A stretch of DNA of 64,000 bases from Crocodylus rhombifer (Eukaryota; Chordata; Crocodylia; Crocodylidae). Each line of letters begins with the position of its first letter. Within the stretch, counting starts at the first letter, position 1. A program made the translations under genes and the position numbers. The DNA lies in contig JAVSML010001012.1 of the NCBI GenBank assembly GCA_038503035.1, positions 124,001 through 188,000 on the forward strand. Direction: 5' to 3'. Shown piece after piece: positions 44,831 to 57,600 of this stretch. The notes beneath the pieces were generated by a model, which was not told the DNA's origin, searched no databases, and worked only from the letters and a program-made list of their open reading frames with translations.

Positions 44831-46300
44831 GCATGGCAGGAGGTGTAATTGTTGGGATCACAGCTCAGATCCCATTGTCCCTTTTAATAGGACTTCTGAC
44901 AAGGGCCTTTTTGCCAGCTATTAGGCAGCACAGGAGGAATGTAACATGCCCTGCCCTGGTGAACAGCAATGATACAGCAGGGTGGCAGGCTAGGTGAAGA
45001 GCTGGTTCTGCTAGTTCTGCACTGCCTCTGCAGTAATCTACTTCTGAGGGCTGGGTTGGGAAATTCAAGAAGATATCTTTGATTCAGCAGTTTCACACTG
45101 CAGAAGCTATTGAAATGATGCTGAGGCTAGGGCTATGCTTTCAGTCTTCCCTAGACTAAAATGGCCCCTGGCAGCTCCTGAATAGTGCTGCAGCAGCACA
45201 GGAGTGAATTTGTTTCAAACTTAAAATAGCAAATTGCCTTTGAATTTATCCATAAACTGTATCCATGAAACAAATCACTGGCTGTGAAACGATGCATGCT
45301 AGTCTTTTTTTGTTGTTGATATAATTATCTTCCAAAAGCCAGGATGTTGTTTATGTCTGTTATCACTGCAGTTCAACCAAGACGTTAAGTATTCTTTTGT
45401 TGTATGAAGACAAGTTGGCATACCAGGGTCTGTCTACCCACCAAGTGTAGTGCCATGCAGAGATACCCGAGTTAGTTCTCTCTGAGCTAGCTTGGGTACC
45501 AGGAGCAGTGCAGCTCCATTAATGCAGTGCTTTGCCTGGGCTAGCCTGCCCTGCTTTCTGCACAGACATAAGGAGTGCTTCACTCTTGCAGCTGTTCTGC
45601 TTCTGGTTCAGAGCTAGCTTGGCATTTCTGCGTTCCTCTGCATTCTGCTGTATACAACTACCTGAAAAGGCTAGCATGCCCGTGAAAGATTGGGCCTGTT
45701 TTTATTTGATGATAATCCTGTCTTTGTGCCTGCTTTTCTAAACTGTGGAAGGCCTTGTGTAATTAGCATTCTCTTTTGTTTTTCATGAAGGCCCAGCAAA
45801 TCACATCCTCTGCCCCCTGTAGTGATCATTGGCTTCAGGGAAGACAGTCAGGCATGAATGAGAAGAACTATACAAGATTTACTAAAGAATGTAGGAAATA
45901 TTCTGTAGTTAGAGAGACTAAAGAAGGGACCATCTCCTGACTATGGATTTAGTTGGGGACCATCTCCTTGGTTAGGGACCATCTCTGCGTTACAGCTGCT
46001 CTCACTGTAGCCCCATAGTGTTAAAATAGACTTGATGTTTATTCTCGAGTTACCTTCTACAAATCCTTCTAGTTGTGTTGCATTTGTTTTTCTGTAAATT
46101 AATTTTACTTGGCACGGGTTGGAAGCCACGATCCAGTAAGGAGGTTGAAAATGGGGTGTCTTAACTTTGGTCATGCCTTTTTTTGGAAGTGAATAGAAGC
46201 TGTTGGAGTGTAATGTAGTAATTGCTTTTAATCAGGACAGCTCTCCTATGAAGTTGCAAATATCCCCACCTTGCCTTGCAGCTATGTTTCTGCAGCATCC
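44831..46300. other. No gene seen
   Basis: Mixed sequence. A part at 45427-45600 has words such as ggtctgtctaccc and gcacagacataagg that resemble opposed ends of a MITE, but the match is too weak to bound. Confidence 0.4.
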
Positions 46301-46311
46301 TCCTGCAGGAG

Positions 46312-46375
46312 AAGGGTCCTAGAGGAAGGGACCTCCAGAGGTCTAGTCCAACCCCTCTATCTGAAGTAACTTTAG
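46312..46375 (-). repeat. Possible CR1-like 3' end fragment
   Basis: The words gaaggGacctccagaggtctag and tccaacccctctatctga follow the pattern of the CR1 3' untranslated region. It is short and diverged, so this is a tentative call. Confidence 0.4.
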
Positions 46376-47400
46376 TCTTCCTGGACCTGATCTAATTCTG
46401 GTTGGATGTGTGTGATTCTGAGCTATTCCTGAGAGGCACTTCGAGTATTCCCACTGCCAATGCCAACTTGGGGAATTAAGTTACAGTAACCACCTTCAGT
46501 CAGCCCTGTATTACATTCCCAGAGCTGCCCCCAGGCTCTTTATTGTGGGCGTGCTTGGTTCTAAGGTGGCTCAGTTGCCTGAGATCCAGGATTTGGGGCC
46601 TGCAGAGTTGGCCAGGTACATGCTCTAAGACAGGTCCTTAGACCCCTATTCTCTCTGGCCATATCTATTAGTAATGCCAGGAGAAAAAAAACCAGTATGA
46701 CCACTCTGACTTCTTTTGTATTAATCACCATGTGCAGCTAGTGACCAAGGCAAAGCCTAGTGCCTGCCCCAAGATGGTATATTGAAAATAAAATGCATTG
46801 TAGTTCTTGATCATGCTTTCAAAGCCAGAAAATCTTTGGATGGTTAGAACAAATTTGGCTATTAAGCATTCACAGAAAAAATTAACTGACTACCATCTTG
46901 TTCTGATTATATGTCTATCTTTTTGCCTCCAAAAGCCGTAAAATTTTGCACTCAACTTATGTTCAGAGTTGACATATAATTAGGCCCCTGCAGTCTTGAC
47001 TCTTGTACTTGTGGTATTTTTATTCATGCAGTGAAGATACTAGGCCAGAATTATTTTCAGTGCAGTTTTTATTTTAGTATTTTTAATGCATTTAACCCTT
47101 TCCTTGGTTATGTGGCTTCAAACCTGAAAATATGGCATTAACTTGTGTGTGGTGTTAACATGACTGGAACAGTATGGTAGGCTGGTAGTGCAGTGTTTTA
47201 TTTTTTGGGGGTGGGGAGAGCATTTTATCTTTGCTTAGTTATCAACTTTCTTTTTAAAGGTATTTGTTAACAAAACATCTGCTGATTAAACTTTTTTTTC
47301 TGACCCAGGGGAAGGTTTTCAACTCACTGAGCTACTTACTTGTTCCTGCCTGATGGAGGCAAGGTTTCCATCCAGGAAGATGGGATGTATTTGGGTTACT
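46376..47400. other. No gene seen
   Basis: AT-rich sequence with no recognised repeat or exon. Confidence 0.45.
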
Positions 47401-47409
47401 GCAGACCCC

Positions 47410-48111
47410 TTAGGATGCTTTTTTGCTGATGGATTTTGCATTTGACTGGCTTGCCCCTGCATGTGCATGCCATGTGAGGGGAGTGAGAAGGGTGCACTGA
47501 GAGATCTTCTCATGTAATTCCACCTTTCCCCTTCCTGCTCTGGCTTTGTTCTTGAACACTTCCATAGATGAGGCAGGTTTAAATGTCTGATTTGCTTGGT
47601 CACTTACCAGTGGGCCAGGCCTTCCGAAGAGGTGGGACCAGTTGCTGAAGGGAGACCTCTGGGGAACCTTCTGTGGGTTGGCAGCCTGAGAAATTGCTGG
47701 GATCCCGTGGGAGCCAGGCAGGATGTAGCAAGCATTTCTATCAGAACAGCACAACAGCAACGTGAAAGAATTGATCTGACCCTTCATTTCATGTGGCTTT
47801 TCACCCTTATGGAAAACTTCCATCTCCATTTTAGCCTGTAATATGGTGAACAGCCACAAACTGGAAATGGTTCTTTTGGAAATGGATCTAAATTCAGAAC
47901 CTTGCAAGTGATGCAGATGTTTGCATTTAATAGAGATGAGCAGCTCTGCCTTTAAAAGTGCATTCTGTATCTTTGCAAAAGCACCTTCCTTCAGTTTCCA
48001 TGGTAAGTGCTCCTTCATAATTGAATAACAGTCAAAAATAGTTACATAAAACACAAGCAGAATGCCAGACCTAAACCGAAGACTGCTCCTGTCAGCACTA
48101 TATTTATGCAC
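47410..48111 (-). other. Longest open frame (233 codons), unrecognised
   Basis: This uninterrupted minus-strand frame begins with Met and is the longest open frame of the window. The predicted protein is basic, with no signal peptide, membrane segment, repeat or domain I recognise. It lies in sequence of ordinary composition, unlike the long frames in GC-rich repeats. Inside it a polypyrimidine stretch ending in AG (boundary at 47737/47738) and a donor-like CTG/GTAAGT (47608/47607) would delimit a 130-nt exon on the minus strand. It may be chance, a decayed element, or an exon of an unknown transcript. Confidence 0.3.
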
Positions 48112-48187
48112 TTTTGCTCTCTGCTTACAGTAAAATTCATTGGTGGCACCAAGAGACTTGGCAGCACAGTGTTTTAATTCATTAGAT

Positions 48188-48351
48188 CAGTGGTCTCCAA
48201 CGTGGGGTGCACAAGATGAACCATTGGGGTGCAGGAAGAAAATATTAGAACTTCTATTTTATATTTATATAAATACACATATATTGGGGGTGCATGCTCA
48301 AAAATGTTTTACTGATAGGGGTGCGCAATCAAAAAAGTTTGGAGACCATTG
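48188..48351. mobile_element. Short hAT element with target duplication
   Basis: The left end reads CAGTGGTCTCCAACGTGG and the right end AGTTTGGAGACCATTG. The flanks cattagat (48180-48187) and catgagat (48352-48359) differ at one base. The 164-bp body contains words gggtgcacaagatg and ggggtgcgcaatc near opposite ends. Confidence 0.85.
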
Positions 48352-48359
48352 CATGAGAT

Positions 48360-49348
48360 AACCAGAGGGGCATGGCTGAGTAAAATGGCCCTTGGTGGTC
48401 TCTTCTTAGCACAGACCTCCCCCCTCTTCTCTTCCCCCCTCTTCTCTCACTTGCAAGCAATAAATGTTTGTGGATGTTGATCCTGATTTTAGGTTTAGGT
48501 GGATTAAGCTAAACTGCCTAAATCTGAGTCGGGTCCTGCGAATGTTTGTTTTCCAATACAAAGCAGGGGTCCCTGAAACCTTAATATGATGGTCTCAGTT
48601 AGAAGAGGTGGTGGGCCCAGCTGGAAATGTAACAAATGACAGTGAGGTGTGTTAGTTTGGACCTGCCACTGACAATCCCATTCTCCTGCCCTTTATCCCA
48701 CAAAGGCCTTGGCCCAGGTTTCTGATATCACGTGCTGGCACATGGATTTCATGGGAGTTGCAGATCCTTGATGTTTCTCACTTTAATCACTGCTAGTTGC
48801 GATTTATAAAACTGGTGAAATGGGAGTGTGCAAAGTCTATATCTACATGGTCCCATATAATTTTGATGCGACTAGAGATGTATATAATATGCATACTAGG
48901 TTTTAAATTAACAGCCGCAAGGAAATTCATCATTCTGGCTGCTTTTTCCTTCAACTTGCCTAGAGCATTTAGCTATTGCAGCACATATGGCATATAAGAT
49001 TACCCACTGTTCTGAGACCTGTCTGGTACTAGCAGGAATGATCTGAGCTAAGTTCCAAGTGGCAGACATAACTCTGAATTTTCTCACTTAAAAAAATTGT
49101 GGCTTTTTTTCCCCTCTTTTCTCTATTAGGATGGGTAGGAAACAAAAACCACTCTGCATGTGGGGCTTAAACTGTATCACTGCCATTGGATATTGGGAGC
49201 AAACTGTCTCTTTTTGCTTGTGCAACAGATGTGTCTTTTTGTCTAAGGATTTGTTTGATCACTTTGCAAGTACCCTCATCAGCTAGTCTTGAAAAAAACT
49301 GCCAGACTGCCTAATAATAAGACAACTACAAATGTGCCCACATCCAAG
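48360..49348. other. No gene seen
   Basis: Mixed AT-rich sequence with a CCCCTCTTCTC-type repeat at 48420-48448. No bounded element. Confidence 0.45.
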
Positions 49349-49356
49349 GTTTAGAG

Positions 49357-49663
49357 CAGTGGTTCTCAACCTTTTTAAACTCGAGGCATCCATCCTTAGA
49401 GTTGTTTTGTTAGACTTAAGGCACCCATTGGAAAATGCTAGCTTTTAGTTTTCACTCTTTTTGACAACAGCAATACAGTAGGGCAATTCTTCTGTTGCAA
49501 AGAACTCAGACCGCAACAGAGCAGAATGTTTTAACTCCATGGCTTCCTATTTGAAATCTTTGGGTTGTGAGAATCATGTTTGCACACCTAACAGTGTTAA
49601 CCTTGTGTGGTACTCTGCGGGACCCTTGACAGGATCTCAAGGCATCTTGGTTGAGGATCACTG
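49357..49663. mobile_element. hAT element with perfect 8-bp target duplication
   Basis: The left end reads CAGTGGTTCTCAACC and the right end TTGGTTGAGGATCACTG. The flanks are identical, gtttagag at 49349-49356 and 49664-49671. The 307-bp body opens with ctcgaggcatcc and closes with tcaaggcatcttgg, so inverted and direct words recur near the ends. It is non-coding. Confidence 0.9.
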
Positions 49664-49796
49664 GTTTAGAGAGAAACCTTTGAAGCATATGTCCCTTCAC
49701 TGTCCCCTGCTAGTAGTGGGAAGAAAGTTATTGGGTTTCCTTCTGGCTGCTGCTGCAGACTCTACATCTTCAGTAGCAAGTATCTGAATAGTAGAC

Positions 49797-50945
49797 CTAG
49801 GGACAGAAGTTACACAAGCTGGTTTAAATGATCAGAAACTAGTTTAAACTTGTAACAGAACAGAAGTTCAGTGTACATAAACCAGTTTCAAAATGGCCAA
49901 AACTGGTTTAAGGTAAACCTGATTGAATGTAGTATATCAGACTTAACTGCTTTAGGTCAAACCAGTTGTACAACTTCTGTCTCAGACCCCTTCGTGGTTT
50001 AAGCTAAATCAGGCCCCCATCATCCCAGCATACTTTGCAGCTGTGCTGTCTGCTGGAGCAGAGCAGGGCTGGGCTGGCCTTGCTCCTCTGATCCCTAGCT
50101 TGAGCAGTGAGGGCTGGCTGACAAAGGGGGTGGGGGAGGGAAACCTGGCTGGTGCAGCCTGGTCTGTCTGGCAGGGGCACAACAGCTGCTGCCAGACTCT
50201 TCCCTGCTGGGGTGTAGAGGGCAGGGGGTGTGGAGCAGCAGGCTCAAGGGGAGGAGAATTAAATTCCCCTGTCTCCCCTGTCCCACCCATATGGGACCCA
50301 AGCCCAGGTCTGTGTGGCTTTCTCTCTCCCCTGGCTGTTGTAACAGTGGGGGACGTGGCCAGAGCTTGCCCAGGCAGTGCCCCCCTTTTGCCTGAGGTGC
50401 TGCCTGGGCCCGCTCTGGGCACGGCCCCTGCCATGTGAGCAGCCAGCTGCGGGGGAGGGGGTGGGCAAGCCAGGAAGACCCTGGCTGGAGTCTCTGCTGG
50501 TGGGAGAGAGGGTGGCTGGGTGTTAATCCCCCTTGTGCTGCCCTGGCCTGTGTCTGGCCATGTGCCCCCCCCCACCCTGGGGACAAACCTGGCAAGGGCT
50601 GCTTCCCCCTTTCCTCTGCAGGTATAGCCCAGCTGGGCTCCTTGCAGGCCTGGGTGGGGTTTAAACCCCTCCCCAATCATACTGAGTGGCCTGGCAGGGC
50701 CTGGCCCTGCCCCCTTCCCCTCTAGCTCAGCTTCCCTGCAGCCTTGCAGCTGCTGCCAAAAGGGAGGGCTCCTTCTAGTGCCCCCTGGCTTCTGGCCTCA
50801 GCCACTGCAGGCATGTTTCTGCATTTCTGGAATTGAGAGGGAATGTCTATTCACTTGCAAATTGGTTCAGTCTACGCAGATTAGACTAGCCTGTAAAGAC
50901 TGAATCAATTCAGGCTTGGGCTTTTTTCATGTCTGTACTTATCCT
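49797..50945 (+). repeat. Unclassified repeat family, long copy
   Basis: The 5' module (49797-49990: ctagggacagaagttacac, aaactagtttaaac, cagaagttcagtgtacata, aaactggtttaaggtaaacc, caacttctgtctcagacc) and the 3' module (50775-50945: gtgccccctggcttctggcct, ccactgcaggcatgt, gaatcaattcaggcttggg, gtctgtactt) match the copy at 14423-14923. The middle, about 750 bp, is GC-rich and carries a 223-codon minus-strand frame (50009-50680) and overlapping frames in other phases, without recognised domains. The superfamily is unknown. Confidence 0.65.
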
Positions 50946-51442
50946 GAGTGTCTACATATGAAGCTTCACTGCACTTTTGCTGCTGGGAGACTGAAGGAGG
51001 TTTAGGTATCACCTTCTGAAAGGCTTAAGGGGTGGGTGGGTTGGGGATATGGGAGAGTTAAGAGGTATCTCCAGTACTGTAACCCACCTATTGCTTCCCT
51101 TTCACCTAGTTTTTAGGGGGTGGGGCGGAGCTGCAGGGGCAAGGGAAGAATGGCTGTCCCCATAGCTGCAGTCTCTGGGCTTTCTCAGTAAAAGGATTTA
51201 CATTCTTGACTTTCTTTGGTGCCCACAGTGTCATGAGTAATAGTTGTACCTAGGAACAGCAGAGGTACAGCTGTTTGTTTTGTAGGCTTTGAAAAGACAT
51301 CAGTACATTGGTTCATGTTCAGATGGTTGTTTGCATAGCCATAAGGATAGAAGCAGAGTTATTTTAAATGAAAGCTTAAGTTTTGCTGAAATGGATGGCA
51401 CATGTCTTGCACCCTCTAGGGAAAGCGTTTCTCATGCCATGA
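50946..51442. other. No gene seen
   Basis: Mixed sequence between the repeat copy and the assembly gap; nothing recognised. Confidence 0.45.
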
Positions 51443-51452
51443 NNNNNNNNNN
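51443..51452. other. Assembly gap (10 N)
   Basis: Ten unresolved bases directly precede a TTTG repeat, so a simple-repeat collapse is the likely cause. The true gap length is unknown. Confidence 0.98.
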
Positions 51453-51472
51453 TTTGTTTGTTTGTTTGTTTG
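51453..51472 (+). repeat. (TTTG)n simple repeat
   Basis: Five uninterrupted TTTG units follow the N gap; the repeat probably extends into it. Confidence 0.95.
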
Positions 51473-51474
51473 TT

Positions 51475-54290
51475 TTCCCTTGGACTGAACTTTCAGGACT
51501 AGAGCCTTAGCTTTTGTACACTTCACAATTACGGTGTAAGTTTGTGAACTGTAGAAGACTAGTGGCTAAGTAAAACACAGGTCTTATCATTAATTTTACT
51601 TAACTCGGTGTTAGTTCATGTACAGGTTTGTCCTGTTTATTTTGTAGGAAGATTTTAATTAAGTAGGCAAGTATGCTGGCTGGTTGCTGGCCACTGCTCC
51701 TCCAACCTCATCAGGTACCTTTCAGCTATCTTTTGCAGTACAGCTTTGAACAACAGGCATCAATTTATCACTCAGTTGAGATATGTTTTGACTTCCTTGA
51801 GGGGACCTGGTAGTTTACCAGCTTATTTTTTATCAGGGCTAAAAGGGAACTGTTTGTGATTGTACAAAACCTGCCTTTTACAGATCGCTTTCTAATCCCC
51901 AGTAGACACATCAGTCTGAAATAGCCATTCTCCTATAAGGGAATACTGATATACTTGGTCTGATACAGTTTTTAATGTCGTTCTACAACCCCGAGAGTTT
52001 GAGAGCTTATTTCCTTTTTTGGGCAGAGGCCAAAGGTGAAATAATGCAGCATCTCTGGGAAGTGACTGTAAAGGTGGGAGCAGGGAGTTCCAGTAATACC
52101 TTCTCAATAGCTTCTCAATCAAATGCATGCAGCTTGCAAGTCACGACTAGGATGATATTCCTATTCTTTTGTTTAAAAAAAAAAGAATAATTTCTAAACC
52201 TACAACCTACATTATTCTTTCATTTTCTCAGACAGTTGCTGAGCAAAAACTGCTGCTAGCTGAATGCTTCCCTGACTTACCTACAGGCCATCCATTTTGC
52301 CTTCCGAGATTCCCTTAGTCACAGTTTAGTTGTTCTATTACGGACAAGTGGGATTGCACAGGTGTTACTGTGGGTATCCAGAGTAAGTTGCAAATATGTA
52401 AATAAGTGAAGGCAGTGCACAGTCTAGCTTGAAGCATCTGTGCTTTCCATAGTGGGGTGCCAGAAAGGCAAATTTGGTTTTGATTCTCCGGGCTTAGGAT
52501 GGGGAGTAAAAACCAGGTTTTCTCATGCAAACTGAGCAAGTTTGATGGAGGTGTAGTGAGATGCAGTAAGTGTGGACTTAAGGAAAACCTAGCTATGGCC
52601 CTAATTGCTTTAATGATCTTCACCACACTGAATAGTACGCAAACTGTATCAAAAGCTCATTCTGGGCCACATTCTCCACCTGTTAATGGCAAAGGGTCTC
52701 AATGATTGCAGTGGTACTGGATTGTGTCCTACAATATGCCCAGCTAGCTACAAACATAAGCAGGTAATCACTCATACATTTGGGCATAACAAATTAGAAA
52801 CTGGTCTTGTGGTCAGTGCTCACTCCCTTCGCTGAACACTATTATAAAATATATGTAGGGGAGATTTTTATGATTTGGATTACATGGATCACTGCATTCA
52901 CCCCTCCTCTGCTTATTACCAATGGGATGCTTCTTCAAACCCATCTGTTTACAAACTTAGAAAATAACATTAATTAATTTTTATGTTCTTAAATTGACCC
53001 AAAATATTGACCAGTTTAGCTTTGTTTGTAACTTGGACTATGGAGTTATTTAATTATATAGGGAGGGGAGGAGGATGCAGGGGGTTTGTTAAAGCTAATT
53101 TGGTAGTAACATTTTGTTAAGTGGAAGCTTAGTTCTTTTTGTTGTTGAATAGCAGATGTCATTTAAATTACTCCATAATGGTAGTTGTAAAGGTAGGGTC
53201 TAACCAGCATTTGGCAAACACATTTAATGCACTCTATCTCATGCAGGAGAACAACTTGATCCAAAATGAGTCATACTAAGAGTTACTCCCAACCATACTT
53301 TTTCCCAAAGTGAAATCATTTTAACAATAAGCTAAGTCATATGTTAATTAGCAGGTGTTTTAGGGTATGACAAGCCAGTGACGTTAATTAGGGGTGATAA
53401 GTGTATCTTCCCAGTATTTAATTTTTGGCATGTGTCTGAGTGGAAGCCCTTTCTTCAGAGGAAATAATCTGCAGAGGCTTCCTCAGTCTGTCAGGGACCT
53501 AACCATGCGTTGAGAGAACTCTTCTCCCTTGCAGCTCTCTGCAGACAAAGCTGCTTGTTAGAAGCCATCATTCTCTCTGGATGTTTAGAAGAGCATATTA
53601 CCTGCTCTCAGGGTGGCTGACTGCTGCTGTTGATGATAAATGAAAGAAATCCCAAGAAGATCCATTCTGTAAAAGGTATTTTCCTCACAATAGCCCAAAA
53701 GCAAAATGAGACTCTCTTCATTTGTTTCTTGATGAGTATTCCATGAGAGGGGTGGGAAGATGGACCAGACCTAGTACTCCACGTGTTTCTGGGTCAAATT
53801 GTAATACTCTTCCAAACAACTTTAAGTATTTTTTTTTCCAGTTGTATCAGTTGTTAGTGAACAGATGCCAGAGCCAGTGTGAAAGGGAAAAAGCAAGTGA
53901 GCAGAGTCATAGGGATGAGCTGAGATCATGTATTTTGCTTTGCACAGGTTTTGTGTTAGAAGAAAAAGTATCTGCCATCAACTGTCATTTGGAAGGTCAT
54001 AAATCTCAACTGACCAAGAAAAATATAGAACATGGACTATGAGAGCTAGTGGTTTTTCTGTTGTGATTGCTTTATACGTTAGGTATTCCTTGTATAACAA
54101 TATCGTAAATTTATAGGGGTAACATCTGTACAGTATTTTGAATATGGAAAGTATAAATAAATACACTGTGTAAGTGTGTTTATGCTATAAATGCTGCTAT
54201 TGTCCCAACGTGAAGCCTAAGGTGTACTTAAACTGTTTGTTAGCGGGAGTTTTTTATAAACCATATAAAAACAGAAGTGTTTTGCTATCT
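51475..54290. other. No gene seen
   Basis: AT-rich. The part 52645-52730 has words (ctgggccacattctccacc, caatgattgcagtgg) that resemble old amniote repeat modules. No exon or bounded element was recognised. Confidence 0.4.
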
Positions 54291-54295
54291 TGAAT

Positions 54296-54622
54296 TACCA
54301 TATTTACTTGATTTAAGATGACCAGTTCCCCCTTCAAAATTAGATTCTGGACATGGAAAATTATATATTTGTTATAAATTTCTGTGTCTATAATGTAATT
54401 ATTGGAGGGGAGTCGTCTTAAATTTTGTCCCCTGACTGTTGTGGCAGGAAAACTGTATCGTGGAGGCAGGTAATGGGAAAAGCAGAAGTAAAAGGGCAGG
54501 TGGGAGGGAATCAGAGGTGGGAGTAAGTAGGGAAAGCAGGGTGAGGAGTGGGAGGTGAAGAAAGCAGAGTGGGTAGGGAAGCCAAGGCAGATGATGAATG
54601 GGGGAATCAAGTAAATATGGTA
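54296..54622. mobile_element. Mariner-like MITE with perfect 18-bp ends
   Basis: The left end TACCATATTTACTTGATT (54296-54313) is the exact reverse complement of the right end (54605-54622). The outermost TA on each side may be the target duplication of a Tc1/mariner-type element, leaving 16-bp repeats. The plus-strand interior 54466-54605 is purine-rich (ggcaggtgggagggaatc). No transposase. The element at 36626-37186 has related ends. Confidence 0.75.
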
Positions 54623-57600
54623 TTTGCATTATAGCTGCACCTTGAGGCTGCAGTCCCATTGTGGCATATGTTGGACAAATCTATCGTGAGAAACATTTCC
54701 AAGCCAAAGAAATTGAAATGGAAACGGCACTTTATATTATTGCACAGGGTATACTAAACCACAGTGAGAGGAAGGGTCAGATGTTCAGTGGAGCTTTTAA
54801 CTGCATGCAGTTTCTAAATCTCCTCAATATGAGCCTTCAGGTGCTAGGCTGTTTTTGAAAATCCTGGCCATTGGTGATGTGTCCAAGGCACCATATAAAA
54901 CCTATGGCAGAATTGGGAATTGGATGCAGATTGTTTCAGTCCCAGCCCAGTGCTTCAAATACAGTATCCTCTTTTCTCTGAACACCAGAAAAAATCACTG
55001 CTATACAAAGGAACATACCCCAGAATTGTAAAACATGGCATATCTGACCTGAATCTCAGCACCCATGGAGCAGAAAATATTGTAAAAGTTTTATATAAGT
55101 TTGCTCATGAGTCTTCTAGCAAACCATCATCAAGGTTTGTATCCAAGTGCATCAACTGAGCTGGATGACAGTACAGTATAATACAGAGCCTGGAAATACC
55201 TGTTCTCTAAAAACATGCGAACATGAACTGACAAGCCACAGTTTTGCCTGGGAGGGCTTTCTGCAAGGGTGTTGTCAGTCAGATTCTGAAAGCACTCCTC
55301 AGCTGGTATGTGTCACTTATTCTTTGGAACATGCTCAGAAGTTCACTTGTCATCCCTATGAATCACCCGCTATGGCTAGACTTAATTAAAGACGTATCTT
55401 CATCTTTCTCTGTACAGTCTCAGGGAAGAAGAAGGGCAGCTGCAGCTTTGGGGGTAAGATAGGACCATGGGAAAAGACTTTGTGAATAAAAAAATAAGAG
55501 TAAGCCCTGAAAAGTCATCATAAAACATTCCGTGATTGTAAGATGGAGTCTATAATTCTTCCAAGCCTCCCCAGAGCAAGACCCTGACTTTTTTTTTTTT
55601 ATTATTATTTGCTTCTTTTGCTCTAATACTGTAGAGTCTGAAAGGTTAAATCACTGCTTTTCCTTTTTCTTCTTTTTCTTTTCTCTAATTTAAAAATTAA
55701 CCAAAGGTCAGTTTCACATATGACTTGTATTGTTTTTTGTCTTCTGAAGCTCCCTGGAAGAGCCTCTTACTGGGGAAGCAGATTGTTAGTGTTTTTGTAG
55801 AAATCCTGGGAAAGCCAAGATTTAATTATTTTGCCTACTGGCAAGCCAGTAGGCTAAGATGTCACAAGCTGGTGTAACAGAATGCAAATTAATGGAGTGC
55901 TTGAAGCCAAAAGGTATGTCTTGTTTAATCCTTTTAACTTTGAAAACCACTTAAGAAAAAGGTTAAACAACCACTTTCAAGCCCTCCTAGTCTGTGAAAA
56001 TGTCTTTCCTTTGAATATGTAATTGCTTTAGGTATGTGTAAAACATTATTTGCCTCATTTTGGTGAAACCACTTTGACGCTAATGAATAAGATGCTAAAG
56101 AGTATATGAAATCTGAGGCTTGGGTGTGCTGGTGCATTCGGGGCTACTAGCGCATGCAGATACTTATGCCTCCCCTAGTTCTAGGAGGCTGTGAGCAGTT
56201 GCTGTGCTCTAGTGGGTCTGAGGACCAGTAGATACAGTTTCTTTTATCTGAATCGCTCTCAACTTGCTAAACCTGCTCATTTGCTCTGAGTGTGTTAGTT
56301 ACAGTAATTTAAAATTTTTACAGGAGTCAGTCAATCCAGCCAGCTCCTTTCTCCGTGTCTTTCCCTAGTTTGTCTATTCAGACTGATCCACTAATTTTCT
56401 CTGTCAGCCGTGCTCATTTTCTGTCTCAGTTAAGCTTACTATGGGATTTAGGTTTGCTGTTTGATTCCGTTTTCCTATAAGTGGATGTGAAGTATTTGGC
56501 TGTGATTTTATTGACCCATTCTTCCTGGGAGAATTTAGTACCTAACCAGGAAGGGTGGCAGGTAACATCTCAAAGTGGCAAGACAATTGAAGAAGAATCT
56601 GATATTTAAAATATCATGGCTTCAGGTTACATGCATGTGCACATCATGGGCAAGCTCAAGCATTTACTGTCTGAAAACTGGCCATTTATATCTGTGATGA
56701 CCTAACTTGTATGTCCATTTTTTATTTAAAAAGGACAAGTGCACATTTTATATACTGCATTGTGCACATGCAGTATTGAAAAATCTGACCCACAAATTTG
56801 TATACAAAAGGCATCCAAGATGTTATTGTGCCTGATTTAAATCAAAGCATAAAAGATCTATATGGAAGAATGATTAAATGGTGCACAATAGTATAAAAAG
56901 GCATAAATATTGATCCATTAACTAATTTTGTACTTCTTGGTCTGTCATAATATTATCCCTGATGTCTGTTTTAGTTCTGGGATTGCAGTTTGTTCCCTAA
57001 TTTTTGCTCTCCTATATGGATGGATGTAGAATCAAAACACTGCAGGCTGGTGGATAAACAGCAGCTGCTCTAGGTTTTTGTTTTTACATTTCTTAGCAAC
57101 AGTAATAGTTAAAAATAAAATAAAATAAATAAATCAGATTTTGGAGGACATTCTGTCCAGGTTTTTAATTTTTTTTTAGTTACACTTTTTGCTTATTTGA
57201 CTTCCCTAATGTTTCAGATGGATAAGCGGTATAAAGGCGGAATATAACAGTTGTGTAATGTTGCTTTATAGTCTTACATGCTAGTTCCATTTTCCCTAGA
57301 AGTGGCTGCATGTCAGTGATGTGTGGAAAAATCCTCAACTGTGACTTATTAAATCAGTTTAAAGTCCTGATTCTTCAATCATTTATCTACATAGACAACT
57401 TTACACTTAGGAATAGGCTTGTAATTATTGATGTACATATATATTTGCAGAGTCTGGGTCTTAATGTGTATTACTTCCTGATCTTTCAGGATGAAAAGGA
57501 CTATTTACTTGTCAATTTTCATTCTCTATCAGCATTTGTAAGATATGCAGAGTGGGTCAGAAATTTTAAAAATAAATTTAGCAGTATATAGGTGGAGAGA

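Noticed and set aside
45427..45600. Possible MITE with ggtctgtctaccc and gcacagacataagg ends
   Set aside because: The ends match too weakly and no target duplication was found.
50009..50680. 223-codon minus-strand open frame with a 193-codon frame in another phase
   Set aside because: Both lie in the GC-rich middle of an unclassified repeat where frames in several phases stay open; the proteins are low-complexity and match no domain I know.
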